This document shows, one piece after another, positions 1-5,276 of a stretch of 6,440 bases of DNA (position 1 is its first letter; the number at the start of each line of letters is the position of its first letter). The DNA is from Rhodospirillaceae bacterium (GTDB lineage: Bacteria; Pseudomonadota; Alphaproteobacteria; Rhodospirillales; Magnetovibrionaceae). Made by a program: the position numbers and the translations under genes. The notes beneath the pieces are model-generated. The model made no database searches and was not told where the DNA came from. It worked only from the letters and a program-made list of their open reading frames with translations. The stretch is from positions 1-6,440 of the forward strand of contig JAOULV010000085.1 in the NCBI GenBank assembly GCA_029881835.1. Reading direction: 5' to 3'.

Positions 1-141
1 AATCACATCCATGCGATGGGCAATGTATAGCGTTAGCGCAATGGAAAAAGCGCCAAACCCCAGCATTAGCGGTTCAAAATATCCCGATAGCGCCATCCAT
101 AAAACGGCCATCGCAAGCCCAAGAGAGATCCCATGCAGCAA
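1..141 (-). CDS. mnhE: Na+/H+ antiporter subunit E (MnhE/MrpE family), N-terminal part, cut by the left window edge
   Basis: Only the first 47 codons are present. Translated leftward from TTG at 141-139, they give a hydrophobic helix with LWMALSGYFEPL, a second helix, and then the end of the fragment IAHRMDVI. This LSG-x-F-x-PL...ARRMDV pattern is typical of alphaproteobacterial MnhE/MrpE proteins, small two-helix membrane subunits of the multisubunit Mrp Na+(K+)/H+ antiporter. The TTG start is chosen because AGGAG lies 9 bases upstream (155-151) and the frame is closed by TAA just before it. The only nearby ATG (134) is in another frame that stops after 22 codons. The remaining mrp subunits would be expected to the left of the window. 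The family call rests on a short fragment; another small two-helix membrane protein is possible but less likely. Confidence 0.78.
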   Translation of the reverse strand, partial: MLHGISLGLAMAVLWMALSGYFEPLMLGFGAFSIALTLYIAHRMDVI

Positions 142-360
142 AGAGTGTGTCTCCTGTTAATTATTGCTCAAACACAATGAGTTACGCCCCAAAAGCCTAC
201 TCTTACTGACCATTGTGTCGACAATAGGTACGTCGTGCCAAAGAGACAAGAAAGATTATATTTTACTTAAAATGTTCTGTTAAAATAACCTTATCATATT
301 GATATATAATACTATTTTTCAATATACCGCATGGCGTGGTAAATGCACACACTTTAACGT
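142..360. other. Divergent intergenic region between mnhE and the DUF192 gene
   Basis: This 219-bp gap has no supportable gene. It must hold the leftward promoter of the mnhE-like gene and the rightward promoter of the DUF192 gene. Its right half (about 250-330) is very AT-rich, including a TATATAAT-like stretch near 302-310 that could serve as a -10 for rightward transcription. No clear -35 partner and no FNR-type palindrome was found. Confidence 0.4.
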
Positions 361-900
361 ATGTCGGGGTATTATTTAAAAATCATGAAGGGATTCGGGT
401 TTAGATTTGCGCTTGTTTTCGCCGCAGTATTTGCGGTGCTGTTCATGTTTGTCTGGTTCTATCTTTCGGTGGTTAGCCAAGCCGAGGCCGCAACCATTGA
501 ACGGGGCCAACAGGTTGATTTTGCCCCGGCCAAAATTGAAATAAATGCTTCCGGTAAAATTCATTGTTTTAATGGCGAATTGGCACTTAGCCCCGAACAG
601 CATTCTTTTGGCCTGATGTTTCGCAAGGAAATCCCAGCCGATTACGCCATGGTTTTTGATTTTGGCCATCTTCGTCCGGGCACCATGTGGATGAAAAATA
701 CGTTTGTGTCGTTAGATATGTTATTTGCCGATGAAAACCGCCAAATAACATTTATCGCCGCCAATACCACGCCCCAGTCGGAAGATGTGGTAACGTCACC
801 CGAACCAATTCGTTATGTCCTAGAGGTACCGGGCGGCACCGCAAAAAGGCTGGGAATAAATGTTGGCGACAGTTTTTCCCTGAGAAATGAAAAACATTAA
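361..900 (+). CDS. Exported DUF192 (UPF0127) family protein
   Basis: The product has 179 residues. Residues about 12-44 form one hydrophobic helix ending in SQAEAA, which reads as a signal peptide or N-terminal anchor, so the rest is periplasmic. Residues about 55-175 match the DUF192 fold: the segment FGLMFRKEIPADYAMVFDF, then GTMWMKNTFVSLDMLF, and near the end YVLEVPGGTAKRLGINVGD. The M-x-F-x-F...MWMKNT...LD-x-x-F pattern and the closing GD are family hallmarks. The molecular function of DUF192 is not established. The start is uncertain: neither ATG 361 nor the in-frame ATG 385, which gives a more usual signal peptide beginning MKGFGF, has a good ribosome site. It stands alone on this strand, 62 bp before a tRNA, with no obvious partner. 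Confidence 0.88.
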   Translation: MSGYYLKIMKGFGFRFALVFAAVFAVLFMFVWFYLSVVSQAEAATIERGQQVDFAPAKIEINASGKIHCFNGELALSPEQHSFGLMFRKEIPADYAMVFDFGHLRPGTMWMKNTFVSLDMLFADENRQITFIAANTTPQSEDVVTSPEPIRYVLEVPGGTAKRLGINVGDSFSLRNEKH

Positions 901-924
901 ATAATAACAATACGTTAGATGGGG

Positions 925-953
925 TTGCCAAAAACCTGCCAACAGCTTAGTTT
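925..953 (+). promoter_or_regulatory. Candidate promoter of tRNA-Pro
   Basis: TTGCCA (925-930) and TAGTTT (948-953) are separated by 17 bases and would start transcription near 960, a few bases before the mature tRNA end at 963. The -10 is only a moderate match, so this is a suggestion from spacing and position. Confidence 0.3.
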
Positions 954-962
954 TCGCCACGT

Positions 963-1039
<77 letters not shown>

Positions 1040-1077
1040 TTTTTTCCCAAACACACTAAAAACCAATTCAGGCAAAA

Positions 1078-2277
1078 TCAGTGCAGTCTTTTTGGTTCCG
1101 TGTCGATGCTTTTGCCTTCGAATATCGGAATGAAGCGGCTGATTATGTAATAAGTTACAAACGGCATAATGAAAATTGTCGTAGCCGTTAACAAACCTTC
1201 TTTGGCGAAGAATTCAAACTCATAATCAACAAAGCCGCGTTCGGATTTGGATATCAACTGCCCGCCGACCACCACGTTAAAGCGCATCACCAAAACCTGC
1301 AGCACCAACATCAAGCTGCCAAGGTTGCCAAGATAGAGCAGGGCTTTGTCCTTGATATCCAAAAGCGAGGCAATTCCCAAAACCAATATCGGCCCCAGTG
1401 ACAAGAAACCCATTTGCCCAAGAACGTAAGATTCATACAAAGGGCCAAGCAGCAGTGGTTTGATAACCGCCCAATGTGCACCTTGTTCGTAGCTAACAAA
1501 TGTTATTTCCAGAACTTCCAGCGCATAGTCGAGAATAAATGCCATCCACAATGTAATGATGAATTTTTTGACCATGACGTAGTCATACCCCCGGCCGCGA
1601 CGCCACATAATGAAGCTATACATCATAAACATCATCGCCACACCACTGACGATGGCCGAAGAAAGGAAAATAAACGGCTGCAGCGGCGTTGCCCACCATG
1701 CAACCGCCTTGACCGAGCCAAACACAAATCCGACATAGCCATGCAACAGGCAAGCCCAGGGAATGCCGATGCCGGCCAGAAACTTGGCAAACTGTTTATC
1801 AAACTTTGCCGATTCAGGGTTGTAGGTTGTTATGCCCAAACACAACACCCACCAGAAATTGCGCATGCGTCCGGTGGCTTCGTTGGCTTTTTCTATGAAC
1901 ACTTTGCGGTAGATAACCCAAATTTCTATCATCAACAAAACCAGATAGCTTGAATAAACATATCCAAAAATGCTCATCGCCGAAGTTGTGTGCGGTGTCA
2001 TGTATATTTGATAAAACCGTTGCGGTTGGCCAAGGTGAAACAATAACGGCACGGCCGCAAACATGCCGAAACTAAACGCCGCAACCAAGGCAAAGTTGGC
2101 AATTGGTTTGAACTCTTTAACCCCAAAAACGTGATACATTGACGACAGCACAAAAGCACCTGCCACCAAGCCGGTAATGTAGGGGTAAATAACAATCATA
2201 ATCGACCATGTAACGTGGGCGTTGTTGGGGAAAATATAATTTACCAGCGTATCGCCCGGCAATCCAAGCTGTTCCAT
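1078..2277 (-). CDS. NrfD/PsrC/DsrP-family quinone-interacting integral membrane subunit
   Basis: The product is about 399 residues, mostly hydrophobic, with roughly nine or ten membrane helices, close to DsrP or ActC size. Family hallmarks are LFHLGQPQRFYQIYMTPHTT at residues about 79-98, where NrfD proteins carry H-L-x-x-P-x-R-F and T-P-x-S-x-M elements, and VVVGGQLISKSERGF near the C-terminus. NrfD-type proteins exchange electrons between membrane quinones and a 4Fe-4S partner. ATG at 2277 is preferred because GGGAGG lies 7 bases upstream. The GTG codon directly before it (2280) sits too close. The start overlaps the stop of the ferredoxin gene by one base (TGATG), which points to translational coupling and a one-to-one complex. 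It is the last gene of the leftward operon; no clear terminator follows before the convergent tRNA. Confidence 0.93.
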   Translation of the reverse strand: MEQLGLPGDTLVNYIFPNNAHVTWSIMIVIYPYITGLVAGAFVLSSMYHVFGVKEFKPIANFALVAAFSFGMFAAVPLLFHLGQPQRFYQIYMTPHTTSAMSIFGYVYSSYLVLLMIEIWVIYRKVFIEKANEATGRMRNFWWVLCLGITTYNPESAKFDKQFAKFLAGIGIPWACLLHGYVGFVFGSVKAVAWWATPLQPFIFLSSAIVSGVAMMFMMYSFIMWRRGRGYDYVMVKKFIITLWMAFILDYALEVLEITFVSYEQGAHWAVIKPLLLGPLYESYVLGQMGFLSLGPILVLGIASLLDIKDKALLYLGNLGSLMLVLQVLVMRFNVVVGGQLISKSERGFVDYEFEFFAKEGLLTATTIFIMPFVTYYIISRFIPIFEGKSIDTEPKRLH

Positions 2278-3086
2278 CACACAACCTCCCTTGGCATACC
2301 AATGTAAAAACAGGTCGGATCGGTGTGCATTTCAGGTTTTAAAACCATCCACTGATCGGCTTCGAATATTTTGGATACCTCGCTTTCGGCGTCGTTCAAA
2401 TCACCAAAAAGCCTTGCTTTTTGTGGGCAAACGGTAACACAGGCGGGAAGCAGGCCTTTTTGCACCCGGTGATAGCACCATGTGCATTTGTCGGATTTAT
2501 GTTCAACCGGGTTAATGAAGCGCGCGGCGTAGGGGCAGGCCTGAACACAGTAACCACAACCCATGCAGTAATCTTCATCAACCAGAACAAACCCTTCCGG
2601 TGCCTTGAAGGTTGCGCCTACCGGGCAAACCTGAATACACGGCGGGTTGTGGCAGTGGTTGCACATTTTAGGAACGGTTCGGCTGATTTTTATATTTTCG
2701 CGAAAGCGTTTGTTTAGTTTTTCAAACCCTTCAAGCGCGCCTTTGGGCGAGTCAACATAAACCCCATCGGCATTTACCACGTAGCGTTCAACCCAGGTGC
2801 GAAAGTAATCTTCCGGCACGCTGTTTTCACGTTTGCACGCGCGCACACAATTTCCGCAACCGATACATTTGTTGATATCAATAACGTAAGCATACTGGTG
2901 TTCCGGCCCATCGGCAGGGTTGGTATATTTGCTTCGCGCATTAACGCCGGGGCCAAAAACCATAAGAACAGTGGCGGTGGCTGTTCCCGCCAGAAGATGC
3001 TGTAGAAACTCTCGCCTAGAATCCGGCTCGGTTGAGCGCTCTTTGATGATCAGATTTTTTGTATCGTGGGTTTCGATTTCTGGCAT
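2277..3086 (-). CDS. Tat-exported ferredoxin-like subunit with four [4Fe-4S] sites (DsrO/HybA/NrfC type)
   Basis: A 269-residue electron-transfer protein. SRREFLQ (residues 23-29) followed by a hydrophobic stretch (31-48) is a near-ideal twin-arginine signal, so it is folded before export and faces the periplasm. Sixteen cysteines form four clusters' worth of ligands: 74/77/80/84 (CIGCGNCVRAC), 142/145/150/154, 174/177/180/184 (CMGCGYCVQAC) and 201/204/216/220. This is the layout of Fe-S subunits in CISM complexes such as DsrO, HybA, NrfC and PsrB. It probably passes electrons between NrfD in the membrane and the cytochromes encoded upstream. ATG 3086 has AGAGG 7 bases upstream. Its stop overlaps the NrfD start. 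No molybdopterin catalytic subunit sits beside it, which is unusual for PsrB-like proteins and closer to the DsrJOP arrangement. Confidence 0.94.
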   Translation of the reverse strand: MPEIETHDTKNLIIKERSTEPDSRREFLQHLLAGTATATVLMVFGPGVNARSKYTNPADGPEHQYAYVIDINKCIGCGNCVRACKRENSVPEDYFRTWVERYVVNADGVYVDSPKGALEGFEKLNKRFRENIKISRTVPKMCNHCHNPPCIQVCPVGATFKAPEGFVLVDEDYCMGCGYCVQACPYAARFINPVEHKSDKCTWCYHRVQKGLLPACVTVCPQKARLFGDLNDAESEVSKIFEADQWMVLKPEMHTDPTCFYIGMPREVV

Positions 3087-3141
3087 TTTGTCGCCTCTGG
3101 ATTTTGTCGCTTAAGTTTTCAAGTTTTTTGCCTTCAAATAA

Positions 3142-3627
3142 TCAAGGTGTCGGGTCATGCGGGCTGTGACATGCAATGCAAAGCATTTCATCGTCCAGCT
3201 CTTTGTGTTCGTTTATTGTTATTTTATCGAATTGGGGGAAGTCTTTGGGTTTGTTAACCCGTGCTTCGTGGCAATTTAGGCATTGCCATCTGGATTCATC
3301 ATCCATGTGGGCATCGGCTATTTTGACACCATCTTTAACATGGTCGGCAAGCGCGCCATGGCACGATTCACACGATAGCTGTTGGTGTTTGGCTTGGGAA
3401 AACTCATCCATTGTGTCTTGATGGCAGGCAACACAAGAATCATTGCCGCCATAGGCAAGCTCGTAGCTGGCGTTAAGTTCCAGCGCATCGCCACGATACC
3501 AATTATCATAATCCCAACTGCTAGGAACAAGAATGGCTTTGAGTGTTAAAAAAACTACAAAGGCAACACCCAAAACGCCTGCTAAACGTACAAAATGGGC
3601 TTTAGGGCTTGGTTCTTTCATAGCCAT
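3142..3627 (-). CDS. Membrane-anchored tetrahaem c-type cytochrome
   Basis: The product has 161 residues. A single hydrophobic helix at about 15-34 has no evident cleavage site and probably anchors the protein, with the remainder in the periplasm. Four CxxCH haem sites are present: CVACH 65-69, CESCH 86-90, CLNCH 116-120 and CIACH 150-154. Further histidines (81, 96, 107, 141, 157) could serve as distal ligands for bis-His haems. The N-terminal WYRGDALELN and the short spacing of haems resemble the small multihaem cytochromes that accompany ferredoxin-NrfD pairs. DsrJ fills this position in DsrMKJOP but has three haems, so this is not a plain DsrJ. It lies 55 bp before the ferredoxin gene. 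ATG 3627 follows GGGGGAAGA closely; the in-frame ATG at 3621 is an alternative start. Confidence 0.9.
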   Translation of the reverse strand: MAMKEPSPKAHFVRLAGVLGVAFVVFLTLKAILVPSSWDYDNWYRGDALELNASYELAYGGNDSCVACHQDTMDEFSQAKHQQLSCESCHGALADHVKDGVKIADAHMDDESRWQCLNCHEARVNKPKDFPQFDKITINEHKELDDEMLCIACHSPHDPTP

Positions 3628-3634
3628 TCTTCCC

Positions 3635-3658
3635 CCAGTTAGATTTTTGCAAAACTGG
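3635..3658 (-). repeat. Inverted repeat next to the tetrahaem-cytochrome ribosome site
   Basis: CCAGTT (3635-3640) and AACTGG (3653-3658) can pair around a 12-base loop in the 57-bp gap between the monohaem and tetrahaem cytochrome genes. In the leftward mRNA the second arm runs straight into the GGGGAAG ribosome site. The loop side contains the 10-base palindrome TTTTGCAAAA (3644-3653). The stem is only 6 bp, so a regulatory or processing role is possible but weakly supported. Confidence 0.3.
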
Positions 3659-3684
3659 CCGTTAACAGTCTTGCGACGCCATTA

Positions 3685-4053
3685 TTAAAGCGACTTAAGG
3701 TATTCAATAATAGCTTTGCGTTCGTCTTCTTTTTTTAATTTGTATGCCATGGTTTTTTCACCGACGAATTTTTTAGGATCAGCTAAAAATTCATCAAGAT
3801 TGTTTTCATCCCAAACAACAGAGGAACCTTTTAAGCCGGTGTATTTAGTAAAGTCGGTTGAACCTGCTTTGCGGCCCATAATTCCGGCCAATGATGGGCC
3901 GCTTAAATGTTTACCCGCTTCGGCAGAATGGCAGGCGGCGCATCTTTTTTTGAACAGCTTTTCAGCGTCTTCATCGGCAGAGGCGATGGTCGGGGCCGAT
4001 GCCATGGCTAGTGCAAATGCACCCATAACGGTGGTTAAAAGTAGGTTTTTCAT
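3685..4053 (-). CDS. Periplasmic class I monohaem cytochrome c (c2/c550-like)
   Basis: The product has 122 residues. A signal peptide (MKNLLLTTVMGAFALAM..., likely cut after ASA at residue 26) leaves a mature cytochrome of about 96 residues. CAACH (38-42) binds haem c; GPSLAGIMGRKAG (52-64) and VVWDENNLDEFLADPKKFV (79-97) are standard for the mitochondrial-type cytochrome c fold; Met102 in KTMAYKL is the expected sixth ligand. Such proteins are soluble electron shuttles. The start at 4053 has GGGAG with 7-base spacing; the upstream ATG at 4089 is in frame but has no ribosome site and would bury the signal peptide. It is the first gene of the operon leading to the tetrahaem cytochrome, ferredoxin and NrfD, and is preceded by an FNR-type box. 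It is probably the soluble partner of that complex. Confidence 0.95.
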   Translation of the reverse strand: MKNLLLTTVMGAFALAMASAPTIASADEDAEKLFKKRCAACHSAEAGKHLSGPSLAGIMGRKAGSTDFTKYTGLKGSSVVWDENNLDEFLADPKKFVGEKTMAYKLKKEDERKAIIEYLKSL

Positions 4054-4104
4054 CTGATTTCTCCCAGTTTCAAATGTGGGCATTACCAATTAAACTTGTA
4101 CCTA

Positions 4105-4145
4105 ACTTTAATATGGCAAGGCCCTAAGGCTTTGACCTAAGTCAA
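4105..4145 (-). promoter_or_regulatory. FNR/ANR-type box and promoter of the cytochrome c-NrfD operon
   Basis: TTGACCTAAGTCAA at 4132-4145 keeps the CRP/FNR-family core TTGA-N6-TCAA, with one more base on each side (TTGAC/GTCAA), close to the FNR consensus TTGAT-N4-ATCAA. On the minus strand a -10-like TAAAGT lies at 4110-4105, which would put the transcript start near 4097. The box centre would then be about 41 bases upstream, the usual class II activator position. The resulting leader of about 44 bases ends at the cytochrome c start. This implies activation under low oxygen, or by a nitric-oxide-type DNR/NNR regulator, which recognises similar sites. Two further CCTAA words lie nearby (4101, 4123). 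Confidence 0.62.
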
Positions 4146-4171
4146 AAAAATACATATTAGTGAAAAATAAT

Positions 4172-4573
4172 TCATTCGTCGGCTTTTCCCTTTCGGGCGA
4201 GCCAATGGGCCAGCGCCGCCCCGGCGACTATGTTGGTCGCCAGCGGTATTTTATTCATATCGCAAACCCGGTAAAATGGCGTGATATCCGGCTGAGCGCC
4301 CCCGGTTGGCAAATGGGGGTCGCGAATAAAGAAAACAGCCCTGATAACACCGGTAGTGCAGACAAGCCCGGCCAAGTGAACCTCGGCCCCTTGGGTGATG
4401 GAATGAAGGCAGGAAACCTCAAGCCCAAGCTCTTTTTCAATTATATCGCCGGTTTCTTTGGTCGACAGCAGGCGATATGATTCAAAGACCTCGCGATTGG
4501 TTTTTATCAGCTTAACCAGCTGGTCGGACATACTATCGTGGGCAATCAATATAAGTGATTTTGCCGCAGTCAT
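4172..4573 (-). CDS. Methylglyoxal synthase-like domain protein with altered active site
   Basis: The product has 133 residues and no signal peptide, so it is cytoplasmic. Matches to MgsA run in order: LILIAHD (7-13, holding the His-Asp pair equivalent to E. coli His19/Asp20), STKETGDII (37-45, the phosphate loop, usually TGTTG), FFIRDP (81-86, usually FFWDP), PD at 95-96, and IPLATN (109-114). MgsA converts dihydroxyacetone phosphate to methylglyoxal. By my alignment the catalytic Asp71 in SGPMGGDQQ is replaced by Glu64 within SITQGAEVH, the phosphate loop reads TKETG, His98 has no counterpart, and the C-terminal helix of about 20 residues is missing. It may be a diverged enzyme or a metabolite-binding protein. 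ATG 4573 has a GGTGG-type site 7 bases upstream. It follows the PSCyt1-like cytochrome by 52 bp and may share its transcript. Confidence 0.8.
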   Translation of the reverse strand: MTAAKSLILIAHDSMSDQLVKLIKTNREVFESYRLLSTKETGDIIEKELGLEVSCLHSITQGAEVHLAGLVCTTGVIRAVFFIRDPHLPTGGAQPDITPFYRVCDMNKIPLATNIVAGAALAHWLARKGKADE

Positions 4574-4599
4574 AAATCAACCACCCCCGCGCATGGTGC

Positions 4600-4619
4600 C
4601 ATTTAATTACATTTAATTA
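4600..4619. repeat. Two tandem copies of a 10-base AT-rich unit
   Basis: CATTTAATTA occurs twice in direct succession in the 52-bp gap between the PSCyt1-like cytochrome gene and the methylglyoxal synthase-like gene. It may be slippage in AT-rich DNA. No function can be assigned. Confidence 0.5.
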
Positions 4620-4625
4620 ATTGGC

Positions 4626-5027
4626 TTAGTTGTTCTGGGCTCCACGATTGATCCAGCGACGGAGCAACGTTTTTTCCCATCTGGTTAAATCTTTGCGACC
4701 GTGTGGCATTTTAAGTTCCGGTCCGGCGCGACCTTCGATCAGCACCATGATGTTACTGAGAAATGCATCGCCCGGCACAATAATGGGCCCATGCGTGGTG
4801 CCTTTCATGACACCTTCGTAGCTTGTCAGGTCAAGGCCGCTGGCTTGCTCGCCCGCGCCACCCTTGGCGTGGCATTCGGAACAATGCTTGGTGAGAATGG
4901 GTAAAACTTTCTCGCTAAAGGTTGCGTTATCGGCGCTGGCGCTGGTGGGTACCCATGCGCCAAGGGCAAAAACGCCCAAGAAAACTGTCAGTAAAACGGG
5001 GGGTAGGCGTTTAGATGCTTGCTTCAT
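4626..5027 (-). CDS. Exported monohaem cytochrome of the PSCyt1 (Planctomycete cytochrome C) type
   Basis: The product has 133 residues. A cleavable signal peptide is visible (KR then a hydrophobic run at 9-26, likely cut near SASA at 29-32). CSECH at 49-53 binds one haem c; it is preceded by KVLPILTKH and followed by LDLTSYEGVMKG (65-76), and KMPHG (106-110) offers Met107 as the sixth ligand. This V-x-PIL...C-x-x-CH...L-x-LTSYE...MP layout is that of PSCyt1/'c-type cytochrome domain' proteins, which are often fused to other domains but here stand alone. The start has AGGAGG with 5-base spacing. It is transcribed away from a membrane protein whose haem domain has the same layout, and probably together with the methylglyoxal synthase-like gene. 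Its electron partner is not evident. Confidence 0.9.
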   Translation of the reverse strand: MKQASKRLPPVLLTVFLGVFALGAWVPTSASADNATFSEKVLPILTKHCSECHAKGGAGEQASGLDLTSYEGVMKGTTHGPIIVPGDAFLSNIMVLIEGRAGPELKMPHGRKDLTRWEKTLLRRWINRGAQNN

Positions 5028-5276
5028 TGCATCCTCCTTTTTATTTTTAAGACCATATGTTGGGTTTTATTTTACCACAATATAATACATTTGATATACT
5101 ATCGTTAACTAATATATATGGCTTTATATAGATTATTTTTGTATCAACACAGGCACATTTGATTAAAATGGGTACATATATTATGGGCACCTTGCCGTAA
5201 GCATTTCCCTGATTTAGATCAATTGCCAGAAAACGTTCAGAAAGCATTCAAAAAACACAAGGTTAGGAGCCTTCAA
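5028..5276. other. Divergent AT-rich regulatory region between two cytochrome genes
   Basis: This 249-bp gap has no credible gene. It must hold start signals for the leftward PSCyt1-like cytochrome and the rightward membrane cytochrome. Visible elements are an FNR-type box at 5209-5222, a 9-base direct repeat ACATTTGAT at 5087-5095 and 5155-5163, and the inverted pair ATCAA (5143-5147)/TTGAT (5159-5163) spaced 11 bases apart, too wide for a normal FNR site. The leftward gene has no convincing promoter by eye. Confidence 0.5.
5209..5222 (+). promoter_or_regulatory. FNR/ANR-type box upstream of the membrane cytochrome gene
   Basis: CTGATTTAGATCAA differs from the FNR consensus TTGAT-N4-ATCAA at one base only. 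Its centre is 61 bases before the ATG at 5277. If it acts from the class II position, transcription would start near 5257 and leave a leader of about 20 bases containing the ribosome site. The -10 (around 5245-5250) is weak, as is common at activator-dependent promoters. The box is also in the shared gap with the leftward cytochrome gene and might act on both. Confidence 0.55.

Noticed and set aside
1414..1953. Rightward 179-codon open frame
   Set aside because: It lies wholly inside the NrfD gene on the other strand, lacks a recognisable domain, and its composition is that of a complement of membrane-helix codons.
3716..4057. Rightward 113-codon open frame
   Set aside because: It is antisense to the monohaem cytochrome c gene, which has a signal peptide, CxxCH and a strong ribosome site.
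4036..4089. Upstream in-frame ATG at 4089 as the start of cytochrome c
   Set aside because: It has no ribosome site and adds 12 residues before a normal signal peptide, whereas ATG 4053 has GGGAG with 7-base spacing.
4160..4480. Rightward 106-codon open frame
   Set aside because: It is antisense to the methylglyoxal synthase-like gene and has no domain or ribosome site.
5091..5104. TTGATATACTATCG considered as an FNR-type box
   Set aside because: Only the left half matches; TATCG is a poor match to ATCAA.
5047..5247. Leftward 66-codon frame in the divergent gap
   Set aside because: It is AT-rich, Ile/Lys/Tyr-heavy low-complexity sequence across a promoter region, with no ribosome site or domain.
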